Positions 1-14,300 of a DNA stretch of 64,000 nucleotides are shown piece after piece. Within the stretch, counting starts at the first letter, position 1. Each line of letters begins with the position of its first letter. The position numbers were made by a program, and so were the translations under genes. The DNA is from Heliopora coerulea. Its lineage: Eukaryota; Cnidaria; Anthozoa; Scleralcyonacea; Helioporidae. The notes beneath the pieces are model-generated. The model saw nothing but the letters and a program-made list of their open reading frames with translations, did not search any database and was not told the origin of the DNA. Location: assembly GCA_030142905.1 (NCBI GenBank), contig JASJOG010000069.1, positions 1,343,501-1,407,500 of the forward strand, in the 5' to 3' direction.

Positions 1-550
1 AATGTGTGTCAGAACACGAGTTGCTGAAAATGTGTGTGTAAGATGAGTTGCGGCAAAAATGTCAGTGTAACACGGAGTTGCTGAATGTGACAGCGCGCTG
101 GTAAGATTCACAAGCCACAAGACTGTCGACACACACCACTTGCATGTCTGATAACTTCCGAATTCGCAATATTTCGTCATACGAAAATCCAGAATTTAAC
201 TAGTTTGTGATAATAGCTCGTTCCGATTGTAACAGTTGGTCAGCCATGTCGCATTAGCATTTTGCTTTGATTTCTGTAGTGAATTTTACCATGATTTTAC
301 CAGTGCGCTATCATATTCAACAACTCATGCTACACTGACATTTTTGACGCAACTCATGTTACCAACACATGTTTGTATGACATATACACATATCTGCAGC
401 TGCCGTTGTAGGCCACCGTACAATGGTGATATAAGAAAACATACGGTATATCATACATCGCGTGTATTTTCTAATTTTAAATTGTCAGCACGCAACGTGT
501 CCAGCAAACTCTTTCATGGCGGTATGCGCCAATTCTAGCGAGATTTCAAC
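1..550. other. Upstream/5' UTR region of PLRG1 with a degenerate tandem repeat
   Basis: Positions about 1-100 hold about three degenerate copies of a 26-30-bp unit built on GAGTTGCTGAAAATGTGTGTG. The rest has no recognisable gene. It presumably includes the PLRG1 promoter and 5' UTR, but no TATA or initiator can be assigned. Confidence 0.45.
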
Positions 551-562
551 ATGGCCGCTGAG
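551..562 (+). CDS. PLRG1: PLRG1 coding exon 1 (start, 4 codons)
   Basis: Encodes MAAE, then donor GTAATG. The start lies in an in-frame CAACATGG context and joins in phase 0 to exon 2, which begins the conserved N-terminus. The exon is too short for ORF finders; the choice rests on phase and start context. Confidence 0.75.
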
Positions 563-2038
563 GTAATGTACTAGACTTTTGTTGCAGGTTTTACCAAATA
601 TCTTCGAACAACTGTTTATTTAAACGTTATTGACTTGTTTTTAAGGATATAGTAAAGCATTCTGTTCATACATTGGTGTTCCGTTCTTTAAAAAGAACTC
701 ACGATATGTTTTTACATGATCACACATTTCCAGTTGAAAGAGACAGCCAAAGGTAAGTCGCAACGAACCATAATTTTAAGGCTTTGACCACCGTTATGAT
801 TAGGTGGTATAAGAAACACAGATATTGATTGTTCCTTAAGACATGACCACAGACATAATCGAGACTTCAGATCAGGACACAAGACTCAGTTTCGTTCACT
901 CGTTTGCCCTCAAGGAGGGAATACATGTACATCGATGACAAGCATAAGATACATGTGATAAGACACATAATAAAGTAAAATTATTAAACGGGGGATCAGG
1001 TTAAGGATACGCCACCCCGTGCATAAAACATTACTTTCTTAGCATAAGGTAACTTGCAAGTGGAACTTGTTTCATTTTTTATGAAAGGAACTTGTTACTA
1101 AAACTAGTCAACTACGAAAAAACATAACTGGAATTAGTTCTTTTTCTCAGCAAAATTCAACATATCAACTGAAAAATTATTTCATCTTTGCAGCTTAGCA
1201 GCATCAATAGCTGCATGTGGTGCACGTAAATTTGTTTGTGAATGTTTTGATTTGTAATGCCTTTAATGTTGCAATTATCACCAACAGCTTTGGCTGTGAA
1301 ACAGCCCCAAATTTGGATCTTTCCTATGGCAGGTGCTTTGTGCCAAAAATAACAATTGCTAGGCCTGGCTTCCCATTGCTAGTGAAAACTTATGATCACC
1401 AGGGATATCCGTCAATCTATACCATTCACAAAAGCTAAGTTTACAATTGCAAGACCTAAACCAGAATCATTTGATACTTGATTCAAAACAACTTTACTTT
1501 CATTTTCTGATAGTGATAAGTTGAAGATTCAATGCAAGATTAGAGATGAATATCTAGCTGTGAAAAATTTACCTGCACCCAAAGATACGACTGCCCAACA
1601 AAATGAGCATTTTCAAGATTCTGTTCCAGAGCAAGGTATGAGATTTAGTTGATAAAAAGATACTGTAGTTTGTGTAAGCAGAGTTACACCTAGCATCATC
1701 AATTGGTTTATTCTGCTGGCTGAAGAGGCCTGTGATGTTTAACTCAATGTAATTTAGAACCAGGTGCAGAAGAGTTTAATTTTGCCATTAACAGTAAAAA
1801 AGTTGAATGGTTCCTAGTAGATCTTGATGGTTTGAAAATTAGTTGGAAAACAGTGAGTAGATTTACAACAGAGGTTCACTACAGCAACTAAAGTTGAATC
1901 TTTACAATGTACAGTGTACGTTAGTCTCTGTGAACCTCTACTGATAAAGGTAGGGGTGTTCTTTTCTTTTATTGCTTCTCCTAATCTGGTAGTTGTGTTG
2001 TGTTGGTCAGTTTCCATTATCTTCGTATTCTGAATTAC

Positions 2039-2069
<31 letters not shown>

Positions 2070-2287
2070 CACATACATATACATATACATATATATGTAA
2101 TATTCAAAAACCGAGCAGGAGTGCTTTATTGGGAATTAAAACATCTGAAGAGCTTCAATAGTGAAAACGTTTGTGTGAAATAAGAAGTTGTTTAGACAGA
2201 CTGAATGGTTTTATGATTTTGATACATACTGATATCTTTGTTGTCAACACAACTTTTACCTATAGATTTACTTGTGTTGAACCATTT

Positions 2288-2318
<31 letters not shown>

Positions 2319-5300
2319 CTTCTAACAAATCTTTAGTTCATAATCACAAAAGCACCGGCCATTCCATTTCTTCAAACAGTTTTATCTCCTCAGTCATCAA
2401 GTATTAAACTTTTATCTAGAGAGAGCTAACTCATTAGCAATTAAATGTGTCTTGTAATTCTGAGCTGTTCTTTCAACTTTGTTTCATAAATTAGTCATTT
2501 CCTGTTTTTTTGTCATACTACTACAAACCTGGACACTCACTTCTTTTTCAATGAACCTGTTACCTATCAGTTCAATTTTTCAAACAGCTTTTATATTTCA
2601 CAGTTGCATATCATGATGAAACATCAGTTTAAAATAAAATTCATGCTAGATAAATCATTTCCAATGTGTCTTATTATGCATGGCCTTATTTAAAATTATC
2701 TAGGCTTCTATTTTCCAGATAAGATTACAAATTTCTCATTTGATTCCCCTAATGGTGCAGTCCTCATACTTAACCTCAAGTTACTGTACTATTTATATAA
2801 GTTAATGTTGGTCTCTAGTATAGATTATGATATAATTAATAATGTATATATTACTTGAAACAGGTTCCAAGAGTGAACCACCACCAGTGATTCTTGGAGC
2901 TCATGCATACCCAGCTGCACCAGGTGAGTATCCCTACAAAGATTTCCCATTTTGTGCTTTTATTAACCAGTGTTTTCTTAAGAAATTAAATAAGAAGTTG
3001 CTATCCATGAAAATGGAGTCACTAGGTCCAACAAACCTTGCAATCTGTGGAGTCTAATGACAGATTTTCCTTCCCAAATTAAGATCACTTCTGAGCTATA
3101 AGAGTTGCATGTATGATTGATTGGCAGAAATTATTCTAATCATGGGTTCCTCTAGTACAGGTACTTTTGAAATTCGGAGATTTATTTTGGAACTTATTAA
3201 AACCATTCATATTATGTGTTGAAAATGCTGTTTGAGATGGGCTCAAATGTGTTTTTAGGGATAGATCTAGATTTGTATCAGTATTAGTCAATGGATTAGC
3301 CAATTAGATTAGCCACTTGAGAATTTTATTATTAAGTAGCTAATCGTGTAAGTGCACCAACTGGGACTTTAGGCCTGCCTAAAGTCCCAGTAAGTAATAC
3401 TCACTCTTAGGCTGCCGTCGGACCATTGTCCATGACCTAGCGCATTTGCGAACATTTCCTCTGGTGACTAACCAATCCAATATGTGAACGGCAGACACAG
3501 CCACAGTCCCCACAGATATACCCCAATGTTGCTGGTACTGATGCTGCTACCTTTGCAGCAGCCTTTCTCTTTGCTCTCTTTGCGTCGATGTCGGCTTTCA
3601 GCTTTGTCTCCCCTGCTCGGAGTGCCTGGCTGCACGTGGTCTTCCATTTACCTCGGTCTTCAGCAAGTAGTTCCCAGTTGTCGGCTGGAAGACTTGTCGC
3701 AAGCATGTCTCTCTTGCAGACATCCCTGAAGTATAGCTTAGGTCTGCCAACAGGCCTTGACCCAAGTTCCAGCTCCCCATACAAAAGGTCCTTGGGGATT
3801 CGACCATCTTCCATTCAGCGGACATGGCCTAACCACCTAAGTCTACGTTGTCTGAGGAGGGTGTACATCGAGGGAATACCTGCTCTTTCAAGTACTGCAT
3901 TGCTAGAGACCTTATCTTTCCATGAAATGGACAGGGTGCGGCGAAGGCATCTCATATGGAAGGTGTGCAAGTGTTTCTCCTGCCCAGCATAGGTGGTCCA
4001 GGACTCACTGCCGTAAAGTGAGGTGCTCACGATGCAGGCACGATAGACTGCAATTTTAGTCTGGGTAGTAAGTTTCTTGTTCTCCCACACTCAAGCAGAA
4101 AGCTTGGCCATGTTAGTTGCAGCCTTTCCGATTCTCATTCCGAGCTCAACATCAAGAGAGGCATTGTTAGAGGTGGTAGAGCCAAGATAGGTAAACTGCG
4201 AGACGACATCCAGAGTGTAATCTTTGATGGTTAGAGCAGGCGTGGCTTCGGAGCCTTGGCACATGACTTTCGTCTTCTTCAGGCTGATGCTAAGTCTAAA
4301 AACCTCACACGCATTAGAGAACCGGTCGAGAAGGTTCTGGAGCTTTTCTTCACTGTGTGAAACAAGGGCAGCATCATCAGCGAAGAGAAAGTCGCGCAGC
4401 ATTACTTTGCGAACTTTGGTCTTTGCTCGAAGGCGTGCAGGGTTGAAGAGTTTCCCGTCAGATTGAGTACGTAATAGGATGCCTTCATCAGCTGACCTGA
4501 ATGCGTGTTTCAGGAGGACAGAAAAGAAGATATTGAAGAGTGTTGGAGCCAATACACAGCCTTGTTTCACGCCGCTGTTTATGTCGAATGCCTCAGACAT
4601 GCTTCCATCATATTGCACAGTGCCCCGTGTCCCGTCATGAAATGACTTGATGAAGCTCAGGAGTTTTGGAGGACAACCAATTAATGGCAGAATCTTGAAA
4701 AGGCCATCTCTACTGACCAAGTCAAAGGCCTTCGTTAGATCGATAAATGCGATGAAAAGGGGCTGTTGTTGCTCTCGGCACTTCTCCTGGAGTTGCCTCA
4801 GTGAGAAGATCATATCCACTGTTGAACGTTTGGAGCGGAAACCACATTGGGATTCAGGATATACCCTCTCGGCGAGCTGTTGTAGGCGGTGTAGTGCTAC
4901 TCGGGCAAACAGCTTTCCAGCAATGCATAGTAGTGAGATGCCGCGATAGCTATTGCGGTCACAGCGGTCACCCTTCTTCTTGTAATGAGTTTTGATAATA
5001 GAGTCTCATCTCCTTTGGGATTGATCCCTCCTCCCAGCACCTACAGAGCAGCTGGTGGAGTGTCAAGCAGTTGGCTTCCACCACATTTGAAAACTTCAGC
5101 CGGGATGCCATCCTGTCTTGGGGCCTTGCCAGATGATATCTCCATGATTGTCTTTGAGAGTTGTTCTTTGGTGGGAACGTCATCTAACTCGAGCAATGTG
5201 GGAAGCCTCTCAATTTGGTCAAGGGCAGAGGGTGGGACAAAGTTCGTACCACCATCCAGCAATGGTCTCCCCGGTTGATGTCTTCAGTGGAGTGCACATT

Positions 5301-8300
5301 GACTGTGTAGGTCCAATTGCCTTCCTGATGCCCTCGAACATGCCCCTGGCATTTCCAGTGTCAGCAGCTGTCTGGATCTCAACACAGAGACTCGTCCAAA
5401 AGTTGTTAGCACAGTTTTTGAATTCTTCTTTTGCACGGCTTCTGGCCTCGCGGAGTGCTTCCAGGGACCGTGGCGAAGGGTTACACTGGTAGTTCTGAAG
5501 GGCAACCCTCTTTTCTTCAATTAGAGGTTGGAGAATCGCGATGTTTGCGTTGAACCAATCTTGACTTTTGGGTTCCTTCTTACCGAAAGCCTGCAGTGCT
5601 GCAGCATGAGTCGCGTCCCTAATATGTTGCCAGTGATCATCTATATCGAGTTCCTGGCAGTCCTCTAGTTTCGTGCTCAGGATGTCTTTGAATAGTGAGA
5701 CTTTTTCAGGGATGGCGGTAGCGGCAGTATTGATGCGAGATTTGGCTAGTTGCTTAGCACGATGAAATTTCTTCGGACGCATCTGGACCTCCGTGCAGAC
5801 AAGAGAGTGATCAGTATCGCAATCAGCACTATGGTATACTCGCGTGATGCGAATGTTGTTGAGATGCTCCCGTCGTGAGATGACGAGGTCCAACTGATGC
5901 CAGCGTTTGGATCTAGGGTGCATCCATGAAAACCTATGTCGCATCTTTACGGCAAAGAATGTATTCGTAATGCAGAGATGATAGTAAGTACAGAGCTCCA
6001 GCAGACGTTGCCCATTCTCGTTACATTTGCGAACACCAAAATGATGTAGGCAGTTGAGCCAAGAGCCCTGGTCATTGCCCACTCTTGCATTGAAATCACC
6101 AAGAAGAAACAGCACTTCGTTCTTCGGGATATGTTTGATAGCTTCATCAAGTTGGCTGTAGAAGGCATCCTTAGTGTCAGAGCAAGAGGTCAATGTTGGA
6201 GCATAGGCAGAAAGCAAATTTGCGGTGCCTGAATCAGCGTTAAGTCTCATGTGCATGAGGCGCTCTGACTTGATTGAACCTGGCTCCACCATCTGAATCA
6301 GTTTATTACTGACAGCAAAACCGACTCCATGCTCTCTAGGTTCGCCTTCGTCTCTGCCATGCCAGAAGATTGTGTACTCCATTTATATAAGGCTTCCAGA
6401 ACCAGCTAGGCGGGTTTCCTGTAGAGCATCGATGTCGACGTTGAGTCTTTCCAACTCTCTGCTGATGACAGCTGTCTTGCGAAGTCCATCGATGTCGCGT
6501 ATATCCTTGTTCAAGCCGGTCAGCATAGTTCGAACATTCCAGCTCCCAAGAGTGAGAGCTGGCCTTCTTCTAATAGATCCTTGTTTTTTAGGTGAGAGTG
6601 TCGCAGTCCACCTGTCAGTCTGTTTCCAGGCTTAAGTCATGCTCACCCCAGCAAGACAAGTGGACAGTGGCGGGAAAGCACCTTATTGACTGGGGGGTGC
6701 CCAGTTTAAGCGGGCGGTAGCTATCCATTGGGGCTAAACAGCCCCTCACTGTCAGGAGTGACCCCTGGCGTCTGACTCTACGCCAATCAAGCCATGACTT
6801 AGAACCGGTAACTGTCACTCCCCGGTTCGATTCCGTGCCAGGCGAAGCCAAACAACACGCTGAAGTTGCCTCTCCAGGCGCTTGCCTGGGCGGTATGTAT
6901 GGAGAGACTGGTTTGCCCATATCCCAGAATTCCCCTCTCGGTCTTGCTAGTAGAGTCCGAAGGAAAGGCATAGCCAGTACGTTCGGGACCAGGTCGACTG
7001 CAGGAGTTGCCAGTCACTGATATACCATCAGGCTGCCTCACGGGGCTCCACTCCGGTTTTTCTGTCAGGGTTTGCTCCTTAGCCACCAGCAAGGCAGTGG
7101 AACCGTATCCCTGGTCAAGGGAGGCTAAGGGTGTACTAACACTTGCCCAAGGTGTCCACCCAGGCTAGTGGAGGGAAGGAGGCGCCCTACTGCTCCATTC
7201 TAGACCGGCTCCAAGCAAGGTCTAGCCACTTCCCAAACAGTGGCTAAAAAGATTGGTGAGAACTGTAGTTTTTCTTACTGACTAACTAGAACATGAACAG
7301 AAGACATAGTACAGTATTAGAAGTTTACCAAGCTACCTTAAAATACAATCCTGTAAAATGGCCAATCAGATTACTAATCTTATTGGTGAATGGGGTTTTT
7401 TTTTTATCTTTTGAAGGGAAAACAAGTAAGTAAAACTCTGAGTAGAAAAAGAGAAAATAGATGGACTATTAATAAATTTCAAATTTACACCAAAAGTAAA
7501 ACCATTCACCAGAATTTTTCATCAAACTAGATTTTTTTTTTTTATTGCCATAATTTAAAACTACTTGCCAAATGCAAATTGGCGAGTGGGTAGAGCAGTC
7601 CCTTGTTTTCATATGTAAGTAATGACGATTATTCAGAATACAATATTTCTTAAAATGTGGTTTTGTCTTTTTAATAAAAGGCATCCCCCTAACCAATCAA
7701 ACAGCAGCTGTTCCACGACAACCAACCCAATCTGGAATCCAACAAGTTTTGAAAGCTTTGCCTCCTTCGAGAACTCAGTAAGTTGAAAGAATAAAACTAG
7801 TTCCTTGAACCTCAGACACAAACAAAAACACAGCTACTGCAGTAGTTGATATTATTCGATATATGATACAAAAATCACTTCACATAACAATTTTAAATGT
7901 CCATGACTTAGACATTTTTTACTTTGTTGTTTATACTTTTTTGTTAAATCGCAATTTTTTCCAAACAGAATTGAAGCAAATAAAAAAACTCCTGGTATAA
8001 TGGACATACAGAAGCAAGCTATGATGTCTGGAGGAAGTGAAAGGCTTTCTGGTCCTCAGTCGTCTAAGGCATTGCTTCCAACAGATAGTAGCAAACTTTC
8101 TTCATCAGCTATTGTCCAGAAAAGAGCCCTGACCATGCCAAAACCTGAATGGCATGCACCATGGAAGTTAATGAGGGTTAGTATTGTAGCATGAAAGGTT
8201 AGTTGCAATTGTAATGTATTTGAGATATATTATAGATTAGTTTAATTGGAAATTTTCAAAACAACATTCACTTGTTCCAGAACAATGTTGTACTTCTTGC

Positions 8301-11300
8301 TTTCTATACGTTCTCTCTTTGTGTTACTTCATTGCTTCCCCTTCCTATTACTCTTCTTATCTTTTTCCTCGTCTTCTTCCACTTCCCATTCTTACTTCTT
8401 TGTTTATCATTCCTCCCATTTCTCAAACTCTGCTGAATAGTGATCAAAATAAAAGGCGACGGAAATATTTTTAGCGGTCGTGTAAACTTTTCTTTTTTTT
8501 ACATTAAATTATACTATTACCTGCTCTTAATTTTCGTTTGTTTGTGTAATTAAAAGGTGATCAGTGGTCATACTGGTTGGGTTCGATCCGTTGCTGTAGA
8601 ACCCGCCAACAAGTGGTTTGCAACAGGATCTGCTGACAGAACTATCAAGGTATTTTTGATTATTGTTCTTCCCAGTTTGATATTATGTGTTATAAAAAAT
8701 GATCCATAGTAATCTCTAAAGTCCGTGATTTCTTCTCATTTCTGGCTGGTGTGATGCAAAATTTTGGTCAATAATCTATTCGTCTTACAGCAATGCGAAC
8801 TAAGCCTGCTCTAACGCCGTTATGAGTCGTTTTATGTCTTACAAGATCGGACAACAAAATAATGGGATCCCATTTATGTTATGAGTTGCTATACTTGAAA
8901 AATGAAAAGCCCTATGAATCGTGATACGAAAGAGACATTTGCTGTGTTTTCACAACCAGAAGAACTAGATGAAGTTTATAAGTGTTGCGCAGTGCACTGC
9001 TTGGAAATAAAGTTAGGTGACAGATTGCTGCGGATGTAATACCATTATCATTACAGCAGATTTATATCTTATTAAACATGTATAAATAGCCGACAATTTC
9101 AAAAAGTAAAGAATAAAGCATAAACTGAAAAACATAGTCTTGTTAGCTGAATATTCAAGTTAGAAACAAGAAAACGCAGAGACAAGGGTGTGGTGATGTT
9201 TCGTCTCTATTACTAAGTTATTGTCAAAAAGTTTGACAATGACTTTGAAACTGAGTAAAAATATCACTGCACCTTTGTCCTGGTCTTGTCTTGTTTCTAA
9301 CTTGAATATTAAGCCAACAAGATGACGTTGTTCGGTTTACGTTTTATTCCATTTCTCATTAATTGAACTCCTTACTGTCGCTTAGCCCAGTGTTTCTGGC
9401 AAATGAACAATAAATAATGCCCATCTGTGAAGCTTTTTCACTTTTTGCGTACATCTCGTTGGTCGTTAAATCTGACAATTACAATCTTTCCTTTAATTTT
9501 AACACCTGATTATCTTCTTATTTCTTTATCACTTTTCGGTCCGTATCCGACTTTTTAATTTTATCCTGGCCAACACCTGAAATTTTACTCTAACCTGCTT
9601 ATTTCATGATAACATGTTGAGCTTTCATTTGCCGTTATTACAGCAAATATTTGTAAAACATGGTTAAATATTCGGTGCCATTTTATCGGTACTGTCAATT
9701 CCACTGTCATCATGCACTTGCATTTGTTAGGAAAAGTGAGAGCGCTCACAAAAAGACATTTATTGTACCAATTTATCTGGCTCCAGCAAAATGAGTTGTT
9801 TTCCGTATTTTTCTGCAGTTAATTCATTATTACTGTTTGTTTTTTTTTTTTTTTAGATCTGGGACTTGGCAAGTGGAAGATTAAAACTTTCTTTAACAGG
9901 TCATATCAGTACCGTGCGGGGCTTGGTGGTTAGCAGCCGTCATCCATACCTGTTTTCTTGTGGTGAAGACAAGCAAGTGAAATGCTGGGATTTGGAATAT
10001 AACAAAGTTAGTACAGTGTTCTCGTTTTAACTGAATTAATCTGTCAAATTTTTAAATGCTAAAGTAGCTCTTTAATAAAAATTTTTAAAACTTCAAGTCG
10101 TTGAAAATGGTCTCAAATACACTTTCAGCCACCCCAGACGTTCCTGCGACCATATATGAATAAATGATTCATCGTAAAATATTTTATTAAAAGTTTTCTC
10201 TGAGAATATTTCGACCTCACATTGGGTCATCCTCAGGTCAAAAAGTTATTGAATAACTTTTTACCTAAGAATGACCCGATGTGGGGTCAAAACGTTGTCC
10301 GAATAAACTTTTAATGAAACATATATAAGTAGTGTGAAGTAAGTTGGTGCCCTGTCATTCTCGTCCTCAGTTCCCGTTTCTTATCTCAGCGCGGTCGCAT
10401 GAAAAGTTTTGGGGCTCGGGGAGACAGATGGCGGATAAGAAGGGGATTGGATAATTGAATACAGTAAGTTGAATGAGAGGTGTAAGGAATTGCTTTAGTT
10501 AGTAAAAGCTGAATGTGCTAATATTTAGGGCATCCTGTGTCTTTCTCAACAATCCTAAAACTTTTCATGCGGCTGCACTGAGAAAAGGGACAGGATCTGG
10601 GAACGAGAATGGTTCATTTCAAGATCTGTAGCTCAGAACAGTGAACTCGATTTCCATACCTGGAATGCTAACTGTCCAATGAAATGTGAAGCAAAGATGG
10701 CGCCCATGGAGGGTAATTTTGTACCAGTGTTTAGTACATCAGGTTCAGTCCCCTTATGCGGGCTTGTGCTTCAGTTTTAGTCTTCCACGCGACTTTTTAC
10801 ACTTTCTTAAGGGGTTTTTTGAAAATACAAGCAAAATATTTCTTCAAAAGATATAAATGAATTTAATAACTTCAAATATAATTCGACAAAATCAAACCGA
10901 GTTACAGGTTTTACTTTTCGCGAAATAAACCACCAAACTAACGAGAAACCTAATAAAACGGTCTCGATAAATTACTTCACAAAACTACCTTGTACATGTC
11001 GTCTTTTTACAGTTAGTCGACCATGTTTAGACAATCTAGCACACTTCCTAGGCCACAAGGCATTTTTAAATCCTTTTGAATACTCGATTATGTAAAGTTG
11101 GTCCAGTAATATTTCGTCTTGAGCACTTTTCACATGGTAGGGAATATTTTGAAGCCGAACCAAAAACTAATAACTGAAGTCGTGTAAAGGACTGGAACTG
11201 ACGTACAGGACTGCGAAGAGGACTGAAACTGACGTACAAAATTTCCGTCCATAAGCGGCCGTCTTGGCTTCACTTTTTGCCCTGCCAAATGACTGGGTGT

Positions 11301-14300
11301 CAGCATTCCAGGCATGGAAATTGAGTTCACTGGTTCAGACGTTCAGACTGTCCCGCGGACCGCTTTGTTGTTACTTTGTAGAGAACCAAACTTTTTTGTC
11401 TTTTATGACTTGGAGTTAATGTAGTGCTTGGGTGCTAGTAGGTTATTACCAGTGTAGTAAGTAGTTGTTGCAAACGTAATGCGTTTACTTGAAGCGCATG
11501 ACTTTTCCGAAAAACTCTTTGTTAACTAATTACTTTTTCTGCCGGAGTAACGTTTCCTGTAATCAACTAAGAAAATTTGGGGTAATTCGTTACTTTGAAA
11601 AGCAATGAGCTCTTAAATTACTACGTTCCAGACGTTTTAACTTCCGTTGATGTAAACTACCAGACTGACACATAGCGAAATTTTCTGGCAATGACGAGAA
11701 TTTCTTACCTAGCTCAGCTTTGGATTAAACGAAAGGAAAAAAAATTTCTTGTAATTGGTTATGTTTTTCCCAGGCTTTTACCAGATTCGCTAGCCTTGAC
11801 ATCTTGCATTAGTCTTCCATGTGCCATATTGTAAAACCTCATTATAGTGACTTTTGAATTTTGATTCTCTTTCTTTTCTTATTCCATGGAAAATAAATTT
11901 ATTATAAGTAATTAGCTATTACTTTTGTAAATATGCAAAGGTATAAGCTAATTACTTTTATTGGCAAGCAACTGGGACAGTAGTTTATTTCTTTGAAAAG
12001 ACTAATTGTTGTAATTAATTACATACCCTAAGTAATTTTTACAGCGCTCATGATTACCAACGTTTTTAAGCTTGTTTACTTAGAAGACTATTTTAGACAC
12101 ATCTAGACGTCCAGTACTTCATTAGTCATATCTACAGTGTAACTGGTCCATAGTTGTTACCTTCGTTAACCGTCTGCTTCAATAGTTGGCGCGTTTCTCC
12201 CTCGGTTATAAAGTAACGAATTCGAAGAAAACGTTTCAGAGTTTACAAGTTTGATAACATCAACACTCGGACAAAGTTTTACACTTATGGTTGTATACTC
12301 TGAGCATTATTTTAAAATACCAAAGTAATTAGCCACTTTAAAGATAATTCTGGCAAAGGTGCTTGGGGTTTAAACAAGAGACAGAATTACAGTTTTTGCG
12401 GTGGAAATTTATTCTAGTTATAAAGCATAACGAAGTTTAGTAATGCTTCATGACTTACAAAATTTACGTCGAACAAAATCGCGAGTCTATCCCTGGTTAT
12501 AGCCCTAAAGCCTTTGCGAAATCGTACTCAAAAGAGGCTAATTCAATTTTATTAAATGTGTATATTTTTACTAATTCAGTTTGATTTATTGTATATATTT
12601 TATGTCAAAGCGTGTGTGTTCTGTGAACCCCAGTAGCCTGTTTAATTTTTTTTGAAATTTCATCTATTTTTGAAAAGACTAAACATCTCAAAATTTTTAG
12701 GTCATACGACATTACCACGGCCATTTAAGTGCCGTCCATGACATTTCCCTACATCCAACAATTGATGTTCTCCTCACATGCGGTCGGGATTCTACTGCTA
12801 GGGTAAGCAGTGCTATGCTATTCTCACAGTTTGTCATAGCTTATATCTTCTTCTATAGCTGTCTATTCTATATATTTGTGTGTAAAAATGGCATCACAAA
12901 TCAAGTGTATTACTGTCTATATAGTCTAAGTAGCAAATGAATAGAAAACGTTTATTTAGTGGTTGTTTACAAGTTCACATCAATCATTTGTCCAAACAAT
13001 CATGTAAAGTTATCAGTTAAAAACAAACCACAAAGGGCTCATCAGTTGTCTACCAAGGCGACTATTTCGGGGGTTTAAAGACAAAATAGTCGTAATACCT
13101 TGGCCCCCCAGCAGCAGTGATCAATTGCCACCTACCCACCGTGGTTTATTATTTTACTTCTTACATCTTCAGGTGTTGTGTTAAATTTCTCGAAAACACT
13201 ACCATATTTTCTCATAGCTTTTCGTATCGACAAATTTAGTATGGCTCTTGATCCTCTTTGTAAACACATCCTATGATAAAACTGAGAAGCTCATACATTT
13301 AATATATATTCAGTTTTTATCTGGCGTGCGTGAACTATATATCTGTGTGTGTGTGTTTATGAATATGTATATGTATACAAAAAGCCTCCTTGGTACTTAA
13401 GTTTTTTATGGCTCTGTCCATGCAGTTTTCACGACTTTCAAATCAAATTATACTATTACTGTATGTTTAGTAGATCTAACCTGTCCTTCCAAGGTTTTCT
13501 TCTATTCCATCAATATCTATCACAGTGACGGGGGCATCCGCCGGAAGTTTCAGACGCCTTATATCCCCCAAACAGTGTTGTAGAGAATTTCAAAGTATGA
13601 GCCTGTCACATGTCTTTCTGTAACGAGCAGCTCTAGGCTCAAAGTATGAGCCTAGTGCATGTCTTTCTGTAACGAGTCAATGGCATTCCGAATGTAAGTC
13701 CGAGAACAACTCACCCTCTAACAATTTGTCAGAGGCATTAAAGTTTTTGAAAGTTGGAGCTTTAGTTGTTAGGATGTGATGTAATCTGACACATGCGCTA
13801 TGTTGTATTTGAGCATATATTTATAACAATACCACGTATGCAAGACAATTGGCATCATCCCTGATCAGGTCCCCAAATTTATTGTTGGTTTGTTTACGTT
13901 TTTCAAATCTCCCTGTCTAGATTTGTTACTGATTATCATTGGCGGACATTATCCGCTGGAAAAGTAGCTTACGTGTGTACTTAATATGATATCCTAGATT
14001 GCAAAGTGCCCACACAACGTTGCTCACGTGGGGACTGGAAACAAAGTGCTACTGTTAACTGGACTTGATCTTGACTCATAAAACGTGACTCTACTCTAAA
14101 TTTTGAATGTTTGAATGTGTGTTTCCTGAAACTCCGGAACCAAATGATGGTCTAAACCGAAGTATTACGGGTACGTTCGTGGTATTGAAAATGAAATACG
14201 CGAAGTATCGCCACTTTATCCAAAAAGTCGTCCATATAAAAGTATTTACCGCATTATTTTTCTATATTTAAAATGGATTAAATAATATTGTCTCCTTGTC

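Larger units (their letters stand above)
3390..7265 (-). mobile_element. Decayed EN/RT LINE (RTE-like, 'CFDP2' type) in PLRG1 intron 4
   Basis: A non-LTR retrotransposon in antisense orientation to PLRG1. In order on the minus strand it carries an apurinic-type endonuclease, a reverse transcriptase and a C-terminal domain ending in a zinc knuckle. The reading frame is broken by stops and frameshifts, so the copy is dead. Positions 6640-7265 lack clear coding similarity and probably include its 5' non-coding part; the exact ends and target duplication could not be set. The proteins resemble those often annotated as craniofacial development protein 2-like in cnidarians; clade assignment is from memory. 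Confidence 0.85.
7266..9138. other. PLRG1 introns 4 (end) to 7: no gene beyond the exons
   Basis: The intronic DNA here is AT-rich, with T runs and a pyrimidine-rich stretch at 8290-8430. I see no further coding, RNA or clear transposon sequence apart from PLRG1 exons 5-7. Confidence 0.5.

Noticed and set aside
236..538. 100-codon ORF upstream of PLRG1
   Set aside because: No family signature, no splice relation to PLRG1; probably chance in the 5' flank.
4224..5492. Several plus-strand ORFs opposite the LINE
   Set aside because: Shadow frames of the minus-strand endonuclease/RT.
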